This document shows positions 45,199 through 56,706 of a stretch of 64,000 nt of DNA, in pieces. Source of the DNA: Purshia tridentata (lineage: Eukaryota; Streptophyta; Magnoliopsida; Rosales; Rosaceae); contig QANT01005711.1 in the NCBI GenBank assembly GCA_003254885.1, positions 1-64,000 on the forward strand. Direction: 5' to 3'. The translations under genes were made by a program, and so were the position numbers. Under the pieces are notes generated by a model. The model did no database searches and was not told the DNA's origin. It worked only from the letters and a program-made list of their open reading frames with translations. Position 1 is the stretch's first letter, and every line of letters starts with the position of its first letter.

Positions 45199-47736
45199 TG
45201 TAACGACCCGTACTCCGTAAGGTAAAATTTTATTTTTATTTTTATTTTTAATGTAGTCCTTGGGGCCTAAAGTTGACTTTGAGTTTGGATGAGATTTGAT
45301 GTTTGACCTTGGGCTCGTTACGAAGGCCTCGGGCTTACGGGTTTATAGACATGCGGCATGTCCCGTTTGGAGGGACGGTTTGAAAATTTTGTACGTGGTA
45401 AAGGACCCAAAAGTTGACTTTTTGAATTATAGGGCTCTTGGAGTAGACTTTGACATGATCAAATAGAGCTCGACTCCACGAGTTCGTAGACATGAAGTAT
45501 GCGTCAAACGGAGTTACGGTTTGTAAGTTATGGATGTGTGAAGTGAGTGGCAAAATGGTAATTAAGGTGACTTAGCTTAAAAATTCCAGATTTTTCTGGA
45601 ACCCTCTCCCCCTTCTTTTTCTCTCTTTCTCCCCTTCCCAGCCCGCAGACCAGCTTCTCACCTTCCCTGCGCGTGACACCCCTCCCCTCCCATCCAGCCA
45701 TTTCCGACCAACACCCAACCGCCGACGCCAGCTTGCCGCGACCCACAAAGCCAACCACCAGCCTGCGCACGCCGCTGCACGAGAGAACGCCACCAGCCGC
45801 TGCAAATTCCAGCTTTTTCGGCCAGTTTTCCGGCGCCTCTTCTGCCCAATTAGGTGGGTTTCCTCCCTCCTTCTTCTTGCATTTAATTTCCTTAGTTTGG
45901 GCTGCTAATTGGGATCAAACTAGACATGGGAAAGTTTGGGATCTAAACCCCAAATCTGAAAATCTGAAAATTGTGGCTTGGGGTGCGAAATTGGGGTTGG
46001 ATTTACTAATTTTCAACCCTAGGACATATTAATTGTGGTTTAGAACCTTGGGCTTTAAGGAAAAATGGAAGAAATTGGGAATTTGTGAGAGGGAGTTTGG
46101 CTATTTCGGTTAGCTAATAGAAAGGTTGGGGATTTGGCATGAATTAGCGATATTTTAGCTAATTCCCATCACTTAGGAACCTAATCCGGAGTTTGGATTG
46201 ATGGGTTCGAAGGAAAAGGAAGAAATTGGAAATTGGGGTTGAAAGCGCCACCTTGTTTGGGGTTGAGATTGGTCCGACCCACTAATCGTGAAATTTAGAA
46301 ATCATCATTGATTTTAGACTTTATTAAGCGGGCTATTAACTTGGGTTGTATAGAAAAGACCTAGGTTAGCGAAACCCCAAATTTTAGACATAGACGGACA
46401 CTTTAAATGAGGAAACTAATGACGTATTATCTTTTTCGTATAGGGACGACACCTGAGATTGAAGGCGACCCGGCCGAGCAACGAGACTAGACTCCTTGAC
46501 TGTGAGTGGACTTCGTCTTATTTAAGTTTCTCAAGTTTTTAAATTGAATTTATTTTCTTATGCTTTGCGTAGTCATGAATTTCGATTAGCAATATTGATT
46601 TTGGGATTTGGAGTGCTATTAAATGAGTTTACGGGTTGATATTTATTTTTATCAAATTATGATTGAGATTCTGTGAAAACAATTTAAAGTAAGGTTTTCT
46701 GGAACAATCATCGATTTCTCTAAAAATTTAAGAAAGTTTTCAAATAGAATCATTCAATTTTAATGTGGGTGATTGAGGACGGATGGTTTTGGATTTTATT
46801 AAGCACCCACTTAGTACCCGTTCTGGACATTGGAATTATATAGGTCTTTGGGACTCATCACGGCACACACATAGGCTTTGGGCCATGTGCCGGGATGCTT
46901 TGCCCTTTGGGGGCGGCCCTGCGTGCACGTACGGCAGGTTGTTGGCCCTGCATGTGTATGACAGACTCCGGCTCTGCACATGTACGGCAAGATATCGCCC
47001 TGCATGCGTATGGCAGGCTATGTGCCCTGCGCATGTACAGCAGGCTATACGTGGAAAGTTGGGAGCGAGTGAAATATGCGTTTTAAATCTTAAGATTTTG
47101 TTTATGCGGGGAAAATTTTGGGGTTCTGCATGATGAAATTTTCGTTCTTCTAAAATGAGAAATCGCAAAGTATTTTTACTAGTTATGGTAAATGATTTGT
47201 TAAAGAAAATTCTTAAATCCACTTCAAAAACTGGGGGTTTTCATGGAAAGTTTTGTGAGGTTCTTGTATAAAATTTCTTTTCAGTTAATGGTAAAAGTTA
47301 TTTTATTTTTGTCCACTCACTGGGTTGTCTCACTGTTACCTCGTGTTGTTTTGTTTTAAATTTCCCCCAGGTAACTGCGGTGGTGCAGTCGAGCAGGAGA
47401 TACGTCGAGGATCCCGTACATTTTGGAACTTGTAAATTTTTTGTTTTGTTTTTATTCTTAACTAGTTATGCTAATTAAGGTGGTTGGACTACAACGGTGT
47501 GTATGACACTTTATTTGCAAAATGTTATCTTAGTTTCCTTTTGTTGTGACTTCGGGTCGGAGACCCTTGTTTGCGGTAGGGGAGCTGGTTTAGAAGTGTA
47601 TTTTACAGGTTTCTAAGTAAGGGTTAGTCCAATTTCAGGGGAGGTTCTGCCAAATTTTCGGTAGGATTTTCCTTGACATTGGATTCCCGCAGGATCACCC
47701 CGAGTTCAAGGGTGGAATTCAAGGAGGGTCCTGTCA
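45199..47736 (+). mobile_element. B4: B-family LTR-like element in tandem unit 2
   Basis: 2538 bp, perfect target repeat ATAAA (45194-45198, 47737-47741). Begins TGTAACGACCCGTACTCC and ends GAGGGTCCTGTCA. Two shared-module copies (about 45330-45400, 45476-45545), C/T-rich and GC-rich leader (45600-45850), a diverged 58-nt cassette (46444-46501), hairpin array (46843-47044) and the B 3' block. It is the most divergent B copy here. Unit 1 lacks it, so it arrived after the duplication. Confidence 0.9.
46843..47044 (+). repeat. Hairpin array in B4
   Basis: Two leading palindromes and about five units; the stem CCTGC/GCAGG is partly kept. Confidence 0.8.
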
Positions 47737-48073
47737 ATAAAAGTACTTTATAATTAAGAATTAAACAATCAATGAATAATTAAGGACTTAATCGACCATA
47801 TAAGGCAATTAAATATATCCTAAACTTAATGTACAATCATCCTAAACTTAATACAAAAGAAATAATCAGCTAGGCTTGTTAGAAAATGAATCTTTGTCAA
47901 ACAAGATACAAATTTAAAGTCCTTATTAGAATTTACATGTCTATAAATTAAGGAGAAATATTGGCTGATTGTTTTCCATTAACCAATTAAGAAAACAATG
48001 ATATGTAGTTTTCTTTTTCTCAATTCTTTCCCTTGTCTTTCCTCCATACCACCAGAACTTGATATTTAAAGGA

Positions 48074-48597
48074 ATGTCACTTTTTGATAAGGTTAATTGT
48101 GTATACTACTTTCTGTTTAATTAGTGCTGATTTGTGGTAGTTAATTTTTAGTTTCTTTCTAATTAAACTATTGCATTTGCTTTAATTTAATTGACATATA
48201 TATCTATGTATAATATTATATATGGCACCTCTTTGATGTAATACTTGGTTTTTTGGGTGGCATGTAGTCTGACAAAGAAGTAGAGTTTCTAAAGCTGCTC
48301 AAGGAAGAAGAGATTCGATTGAGAGAGTTGGTGGAACGAGAACTTCATGAAGTGAGAGTGCACTTGAGTATGACAAGGAAAGAATTGGGAGAGGCTAAAC
48401 CTCAAGTTTTGGCTCTCAAATCCCAACTCGAGGTAGATGACAAGGAGAAGTAGGCAAAGCTTGACTTGGCCGGAAAGGAACTAAATTCCACGAAAGCTGA
48501 AGTTGTAGATCTTAGAGCCAAGATGGTGGAAGCTCAGAAGGAGACTCAGATGGTGGTTGACTTGGCTTCTAAGGCATTGGGGTCGCACAAGGGTTAA
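48074..48597 (+). pseudogene. Gene X copy 2: small coiled-coil protein
   Basis: Exons 48074-48091 (MSLFDK) and 48268-48597, intron 176 bases with GT...TAG ends. The reading SDKEVEFLKLLKEEEIRL continues as a charged coiled coil to SKALGSHKG. One premature stop, TAG at 48451, lies where copy 1 has CAG. Each copy thus carries stops that the other lacks, so the gene was open when it was duplicated, or decayed independently afterwards. The family is not recognised. Confidence 0.65.
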
Positions 48598-49302
48598 GTC
48601 TCAGACCATCACAAATAATGGATAGCTCTTTAGCTTAAGTTTGCACTCGATTCTACTTCCATCCTTATCATTTCAAAAATAGAAGAAAGACAAGAACATA
48701 ATTTATTTTTATTTTTTTAAAATCTTGTTTAAACAATTCTTAAACATGCAAGCATGTTGTGATACCAAATGTAAATTATTTATAACTATGAAGAGTATAT
48801 AATCCATAAGCAAACACATGCATAAAACATATAATCTTTGTATATCCAAATAGGATTTACCATTGTTGGAAAAGACATGGTGAAATTCAAGTTAGTCTTC
48901 TACTCTCTTTAGAACTTGAAGCAGATTGATGTATGGGGCTCAATTTCTGCAATGTGTATGAGAAAAAAAACATATTAACGCAAAGAATAAAAAATGAAAG
49001 AAACGGCTTAGCTCTCGGCTCATTATAAGAAGGTTGGCACTGAATGCTTGGCACATTAAAAGTGGATTGGCCTATCAATGCATAAAGTGTGTGGGCTGGA
49101 CTATCAGCCCAATGTTTTTCTTTTGTGCTTGAAAAAAAAACCTCCCGTTTTTCTTATTTGGTGTAATTGTGATAGAGTATGTGTTGTTAATATTATAATT
49201 AATCACATGAGTATAAATATATAAAAGCAATGCCGCCCCTCCCAACTTGTGAGGTTTTGAAACAAAACCCTTCTCATTCTCATACAATACATCAATTTGA
49301 TC

Positions 49303-49649
49303 ATGGGATCCTCTATGATCACATCTATCGAGGAGGTACGTACGTCGTGCAGTACAATCAATTATTAATAATTAGAAGCTTTTAAGTTTCTGTTTGCTTG
49401 TTCTGATTATATAGTTAATTTGTAAATTATATTGCATTTTTTAATTTTCGTGGCTTTATAGGCACAATATATTGATGAAGATAATTGATTAGTATGAATT
49501 TTATATTTGGTGAAATTAATTTGCATGCAAATGTTGGAAACACCTAGTCTCCTATTTCTGGAGGCAGCAAGTAAAAATAAACTGAAGGAGTTGTTGGTGT
49601 TGCCTGCAGATTGGGATAATGATGCAAAGGGCATGATGACACTCGAATT
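49303..49649 (+). pseudogene. Gene Y copy 2: unrecognised gene cut by a SIRE LTR
   Basis: First exon 49303-49335 (MGSSMITSIEE), then a GTACGTACG donor. A TATAAATA box lies at 49212-49219, about 90 bases upstream. A later open stretch reads MLETPSLLFLEAASKNKLKE and on to DWDNDAKGMMTLEF, and stops at 49649 where LTR L3 begins. The splice joining the two is unclear: an acceptor near 49460 gives AQYIDEDN and a stop. It may be a host gene broken by the retroelement. No family is recognised. Confidence 0.45.
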
Positions 49650-50987
49650 TGTTAATATAAGTTTGTGTAATTGGCTATTTCCTAACGACAAAACAATCAT
49701 TTTGTAAGTACTATGTTATTTTAGATTAAGGGAGTCAAATGCTAGTTTTAATCGTAATTTAAAGTGAAGCAAGATTCGAGGTTCAAGTGTTGATCAAGTT
49801 GTGTCTCAATGTTCAATTCCTACTAGGATCAAGCTAATATGTTTTAGAGACTATGCATGCATACTAGGGGATTAGAAATTCATTCATATGCCTTTAAATT
49901 TGTTTTCATTTGTTTGAGTTTGAAAAAGGTTGTTTGAAATTGTTTAAAAAATGTTTTTTTGTCTCAGAGGATTGATCTCACACTTTAGAGCATCAATCCC
50001 ATGGATTAGAGGACATGTCCTACTGATCAGAGGACCGATCCTGATTTCCACCCTGAAACTCGAAGTGGTCTTGTGGGAATCCAGTATCAAGGAAAATCCT
50101 ACCGAAAATTCGGCAGAACCTCCCCTGAAATTGGACTAACCCTTTCTCCAAGAAGACCTGCAAAAGCACTTCTAAACACTCAGCGCCTCTACCACAAACA
50201 ATGGGGTCTTCGATTCAAGTTTCAAAACCAATTAAATAAGTATTCATTAGGTTATTAGAGCCGCGCTACAAAATTTACTAAGAAAATAAAATTTACAAGA
50301 ATAGGTAGTTCCTACGAATTACAAAAGTTCACTAGTTTGCCTTGACGTCCTTGGCCCGATCGTTCCACCGCTACAACCTGGGAAAAAAATTTAAAACAAC
50401 CATAAAGGGAAAATGTAACGACCCGTACCTTTTAAGTAAATTCTAATAGGGCCCAAAGTTGACTTTTGGTTCAAGTAAGATTTTAATTTTGACCTTGGGT
50501 CCGTTAGGAAGGCCTTGAGCTCACGAGTTTGTCGACATGCGGCATGGGTCGTTTAGAACCATAGTTAGAAAGTTATGAACGTGACAAGTGACCCAAAAGT
50601 TAACTTTTTAAACTACTGGGAACTTAGACGTGACTTTGACATGGTTGCGTAGAGCTCGACTCCACGAGTCCGTAGACACGTAGCATACGTTGTTTGGAGC
50701 TACAGTTTAAGAAATACGGACGTGTGAATATAGAGGCAAACTTGTAATTATGTTGAAATGGGTCTAAATTTCTAGAAAACTCCAGAGATTTCTCTCTCCC
50801 CCTTATTTCTTCCCCCACGTGCAGACACCCCTATCCAGATTTCTTCCTCCCTTTCCCCCTACGTGCAACCCACCTAGCACTCCCCAGAAGACGTAGACCC
50901 ACCAGCGACACCTCCCGCCGCCGACGAGTCTCCCCAGCCAGCCAACCCAGCCCCGTGGAGACAAAAATAGCCCAGAAATTATTCCAG

Positions 50988-53834
50988 TGACAGGACCCTC
51001 CCTGAATTCCACCCTGGAACTCGGAGTAATCCCGCGGGCATCCAATATCAAGGAAAATCCTACCGAAATTTCGGCAGAACCTCCCCTGAAATTGGACAAA
51101 CCCTTTATCCACGAAGACCTGTAAAACACTTCTAAATACCACAGCTCCTCTACCACAACCAAAGGGTCTCCAACCCGAAATTTCAAAACCAAATATTAAT
51201 TAACTATTCAAAAGATTAGCAGATGTGGCTACAGAATTTTACTAAGAAACTGAGTTATACAAGGGCAATAGGTGTCTACAAAATTCGCAAACTAGCTAGA
51301 TTGCCTCGACGTCTTGGGCACGACAGCTCCACCTCTACAACCTGGGGGGAAAATTAAAACAATAACAAAAGATAAAGCTAATGAGATAACTCAGTGAGTG
51401 GACATAAACCAAAAATAAGCATTTATAAACCTTTACTTTCAAGTTCCTTAAAATTTCGCAACCTTTCTTTGAAATCCCCCAGTTTTAAAATCACTTTTAT
51501 AAATCCACTGGTGCCTCTATATAAAATAGTATTTTAAAATCCATTTCGAGATTATTTGAAAATCATTAAAATTAATCAAACTGACCATCACGAAATCTGA
51601 ACTGAAAGTTCATAATCTTTGAAAACTTGCTTACGAAATCAATTTAACGATTAACACGCTCACCCAAACAGTTACCCACCGAACCTGCCGTACATGCGCA
51701 GGGCCCACGACCTACCGTACGCATGCAGGGCCAATAATCCTGTCGTACATGCGCAGGGCCTACGACCTGCCGTACGCATGCAGGGCCAATATTATGCCGT
51801 ACATGTGTAGAGCCAGGGTCTGTCATACACATGCAGGGCCAATAACTGCCGTACGTGCACGCAGGGCCGCCCCAATAGGGCAAAGCATCCCGACACACGG
51901 CCCAAAGCCTATGTGTGTGCCGTGATGGGTCCCAAAGACCTATTAATGCTGATCATCTGAAGGGTACTGCGAAGGGTGGTTTGAAAATCCGTTTCCTATA
52001 AATCTCTTTTTTTGCCCATAAAAATATATAATCTTTCCAAAATTGAGAAATCATTAAACCAAACAACTATAAAACCCTTTTCAGTAACCAAACCTTTAAT
52101 ATTTCAAAATGCGAGTAAACCACAAACGTTTACTTGAGAAATCCAAACTTTTCCAAAATCTAACGGCTCGAATAAATCATAACGAGAGATAGTTTCCACA
52201 CACATTAAATCTATTTCTCTGCATTAATTCTCAATTCATACTCAAGAATCAAATAATATTTCTCAATTAATAAAAACTCAATTAAAACTCAAATATAAAT
52301 ATGAATTAAATCATGAAATTGATAAAGAATTTATAAACAAAGTTTAAGAAACGAAGTCCACTCACAGAGATAGCCTAGCCTTGGTCTCCGAATGGATCGT
52401 CCTTGGACTCGGGAGTGTCGCCTAACACGATAACGGTAAGATGTTAGAATAATATTCAATTTAATAACTACAAACTAGAATTCTGGGCTTTTCGCTCTAC
52501 AATCCTAAATTCAAACTATAGACCAACTTATTTTCTGTCTCGACTCAAACCCATGCCACTAGCTTATTTTTAATCCGGTAATTTCCTCAATTAACCTCCA
52601 TTACTACAGAACTCAACCGAGGGTCGTCCAGAGGTTGTTTCGACAACCAAAAAGTGTCTAATTTCGCCCCAAAGTCACCATTTCTCCGATTTCCTTCAAA
52701 CCAATTATTCTAAACCTCAATAGATCGTTCCTAAAGGTGAAAATCACCCCCAATTTAAATTAAATCATCGTAAACACCTTAAATTTCTAGAAATCCCGAA
52801 ATGGGCATAAGCACCAATGACCAAACTTCCAATTTCCTCAATAATTTCCTAAATTTCTCGTTCCAAACTTCGATTAGAGGTTTCTAATGATGGAAATTAT
52901 CTAAAACACCCAACAATTTGATTCCATTTCAAACACCCATGCTAAACCCGAAATTAGCCTCAAACCCCCAAATTCAATCTCTCACAATTTCTTAAAATTG
53001 AACCACCAAACAATAAGGGAAAGAAAGCCCACAAGAAGAGGAGAAAAACCCACCTAAAATCAAGGAGATTGACGCCGGAATCTGGCCGGAATTGACGAAC
53101 AAGTGGCGACGGCTGGGTGCTTTTCCGGCGTCGTTTCGCGTCGGGGGGAATGGCTGGCTGTCGTGGGGGAGCTCGAGGTGGCTGGCCGGCGGCTGGGGAG
53201 TGATTCTCGGCCAGTCCCGTCGCCGGAAATGGCTGGAGCTGGAAGCTCCAGTCGCATGCAGGGGAAAAGAGGGATCGGGAGAGAGAGAAGAAAGAGGCTG
53301 GGGCGGCGTGGGCTTGCTGGCCGGTGATTGGGGAGTGTCGCCGGTGGGTCTGGATGGCCGGAGATGGGCTGAGTGGGTCGCGCAAAGGGGAGAGAGGAAG
53401 AGAACGGGCTGGGGTGGTTCGCTGCTCCTGCGCGTTGAGAGGGGAGAGAAATAGAGAGGGAGGGGAATATTCCAGAATTTTCTGGAATATTAAATGCCAT
53501 TTCCTCAAAATTACAAGTTTGCCCATCACTTTGAACCTCCGTATTTCTCAAACCGTAGCTCCAAACGACGCATGCTATGTGTCTACGAACTCGTGGAGTC
53601 GAGCTCTACGTACCCATGTCAAAGTCAACTCTAAACTCCAAGTAATTTAAAAAGTCAACCTTGAGCTCTTTTATCACGTTCATAACTTTCTAACCGGGGT
53701 TCTAATAACCCATGCCGCGTGTCAATGAACTCATGAGCTTAAGACCTTCCTAACGGACCCAAGGTCAAAGCTAAAATCTTACTAGAACCATTGGGCCCTA
53801 TTAACATTCACTTAGGAAGGTATAGGTCGTTACA
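50988..53834 (-). mobile_element. B7: B-family LTR-like element inside B6
   Basis: 2847 bp, TGACAGGACC to GTATAGGTCGTTACA. Flanks TCCAG and ACCAG are a near-match target repeat. Array 51684-51940, cassette 52366-52421, GC-rich leader 53060-53450, shared modules near 53535-53605 and 53668-53745. Confidence 0.85.
51684..51940 (-). repeat. Hairpin array in B7
   Basis: About seven units, including well-kept CCTGC/GCAGG stems with alternating ACGCAT-type and ACATGCGC-type loops, plus both leading palindromes. The best-preserved B-family array here. Confidence 0.85.
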
Positions 53835-55148
53835 ACCAGTCCGCCGATCTTCCTCCTCAAATTTCGGCAAGATTCCGGCTTCCGATTACCTCAATTTAAG
53901 GTGGGTTTTTCTCCTCTCCTTGTGGGCTTCCTTTCCCTTATTATTGGGTTGTTTAATTTTGAGAAATTGTGAGAGATTGAAATTTGGGATTTAACACCCA
54001 TTTCGGGTTCCTTAAGAAAACTGATTTTTGGATGAGATTTTGATGTTGGTTTGGGCAATAATCACTCCTAGGAACTATAAATTGAAGGTCAGATTGAGGA
54101 ATTTTAAGGAATTCTGAGAAATTGGAAAGCTGGAGAAATTGGGGTTATGCCCATTTCGGGTTTGGCTTGGGTTTTGGAATCCATTACAAATTGTGAGGTG
54201 TTTTGGGTAATTTCTATCATTAGGAACCTCTAATTGAAGATTGGAATGAGAAATTTTGGAAAATTTTGAGGGAAATTGAAAGTTGGAAATTTGGGCTTAT
54301 GCCTATTTCGGAAATTTTGGAAATTTAAGGTGTTCGTGGAGTTTTAATTGCAATTGTTAGTGATTTACACCCTTAAGGGCCAATAATTGGTGTTTAGAAT
54401 GGTTAGTTTGAAGGAAATTGGAGAAATGGTGACTTTGAGATGAAATTGGATGCTTATTGGTGGTCAAAACGATGCTCGAACGACCCACGGTCAAGTTAGG
54501 TAGAATGGAGGGTATTTGGGGAAATTACCGAATAAAAATGAGCTAATGGCATTGGATTTTGAGTCGAGAAAGAAAAATAAGTGGGTTTGTGATTTGAATT
54601 TAGAATTATGAAGCGAAAGACCTAGAACTCACACTTTCTAGTTTTTCAGTTATTATTTTGAATATTATTCTAACATCTTGTCGTTCTCGTGTTAGGCGAC
54701 ACTCTCGAGTCCAGCGACGATCCAGTTGGAGACCAAGGCTAGGCTATCTCTGTGAGTGAACACTTGTTTTTAAATTTCATGATTTAATTCATATTTATAT
54801 TTTGAGTTTTAATTGAGTTTTATTAATTGAGAAATATTAGTTGGTTCTTGAGCATGGTTTGAGGATTAATGCTTAGAACTAGATTTGATGTGCTTGGGAA
54901 CTATTTTTCATGATGATTTATTCGAGCCGTTAGATCTTGGAAACATTTTAATCTCTCAAGTAAACGTATGTGGTTTACTCATATCTTAAAATATTAGAGG
55001 TTTGGTTATTGAAAAAGATTTTACAGTTGTTGGTTTAATGATTTCACAGTATTGGAAATGTTATATGTTTTTATGGGTGAAATGAGATTTATGGGAAATG
55101 GTTTTCAAACCACCCTTTGCAGTACCCTTCAGATCATCAGATTTCATA

Positions 55149-55408
55149 GGTCTTTGGGACCCATCACGACACACACATAGGCTTTGGGCTGTGTGCCGGG
55201 ATGCCTAGCCCTTTGGGAGTGACCCTGCATGCATGTATGGTAGGTATATTGGCCCTACATGTGTATGACAGACTCTAGCTTTGCACATGTACGGCAGGAT
55301 TATTGGCCCTGCATGCATACGGTATGTTGTGGGCCCTGCGCATGTACGGCAGGACTATTGGCCCTGCATGCGTACGGTAAGTCGTGGGCCCTGCGCATGT
55401 ATGACAGG
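55149..55408 (+). repeat. Hairpin array in B6
   Basis: About seven units behind the GGTCTTTGGGACC palindrome; the CACGGC/GCCGTG hairpin is worn. Confidence 0.8.
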
Positions 55409-56476
55409 TTCGGTAGGTAACTGTTTGGGTGAGCGTTTTTATTATTACATCAGTTTCATAATAATGTTTCAATGGGTATAAACTTTTAGTTCTAATTTGA
55501 TGTGTGTCAACTTGATTAGTTTTATTTACTTTCCTCAGAAAATCTCCAAGTGGATTTCAAGATATTGATTTACTAACAATCGCCAGTGGATTTTATGAAA
55601 TCTTTTAAAACTGGGGGATTTTAAAGAGAGAGACGTGAGGTCTTGGTGCCAAGTTATTTCTATAGTTTGCCATAGTAAATGGATTTTTATAATTTAAGTT
55701 TAAATGTTTCTTATCTTTGTCCACTCACTGAGTCGTCTCACCAGTTTTATCGTTATTATTGTTTTAAATTTTTCCCCCCAGGTTGTAGCGGTGGAGCGGT
55801 TGTGCTAAAGACGTCGAGGAAATCTAGCGAGCTTGTGAATTTTGTAGGTTTAGTTACCCCTGTAAAACTTAGTTTCTTGGTGAATCTTGTAGCCAGCCTT
55901 GATAATCTTTTAAATATTTAAATAATTGATTTTGAACTTTGGGTCGAAGACCCCTTGGTTGTGGTAGAGGAGCTGTACTGGTTAGAAGTGTGCTTTTGCA
56001 GGTCTTCTTGGAGAAAGGGTTAGCCCAATTTCAGAGGAGGTTCTGCCAAATTTTCGGTAGGATTTTCCTTAATATTGGATTCCTGCAGGATCGCTCCAAG
56101 TTCCAGGGTGGAAATGGGAGAGAGTCTTATCAGAAAACTTGTGAGAAAACTCAATGAGTGGACGAAAAATAATAAGTGTTTTAAACTTAACTTAAAAATA
56201 AATTCGTTTGTTATAGCAAACTATAAAAAAATAATTTGATACAAAGACCTCACGTCTCTCTTTAAAATCCCCCAGTTTTAAATCACTTTCATAAAATCCA
56301 TTGAAAACTCTAAGTAAAAATCCGCATCTGAAATCCATTTTGAAAACTCTGATAAATCGATAAAACTGGTCAAGCTCCCAAAATATCAATTAAGAACTGA
56401 AATCTATAATTCTCACAAATTATCTTTGTAAACTGATATAAAAAGAATGCTCTCACCCAATCCAATATCCAGCAAT

Positions 56477-56706
56477 CCTGCCGTACATGCGTAGGGCCCA
56501 TAACCTGCCATACTCATGCAGGGCCCATAACCTGCCATACGCATGCATGGCCAATAATCTTGTCGTACATGTGCAGAGCTGGAGTCTGTCATACACATGC
56601 AGGGCCAACAAACTGCCATACGTGCACGCTGGGTCACCCTTAAAGGGAAGGCATTCCGGCACACGGCCCAAAGCCTACATGTGTACCGTGATGGGTCCCA
56701 AAGACC
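56477..56706 (-). repeat. Hairpin array in B5
   Basis: About six decayed units followed by the two palindromes. Confidence 0.8.

Larger units (their letters stand above)
43908..49649 (+). repeat. Tandem unit 2 (about 3.2 kb plus B4)
   Basis: Second copy of the duplicated unit; about 3199 bases once B4 and its target repeat are removed. It holds the L2 LTR start, AT-rich sequence, gene X copy 2 and gene Y copy 2. Confidence 0.85.
50414..56132 (+). mobile_element. B6: B-family LTR-like element inside B5
   Basis: Starts TGTAACGACCCGTACC and ends CTTATCA at 56132; perfect target repeat GAAAA (50409-50413, 56133-56137). It is in the opposite orientation to B5 and is itself split by B7. Contains the cassette at 54696-54751 and an array at 55149-55408. 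Confidence 0.85.
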
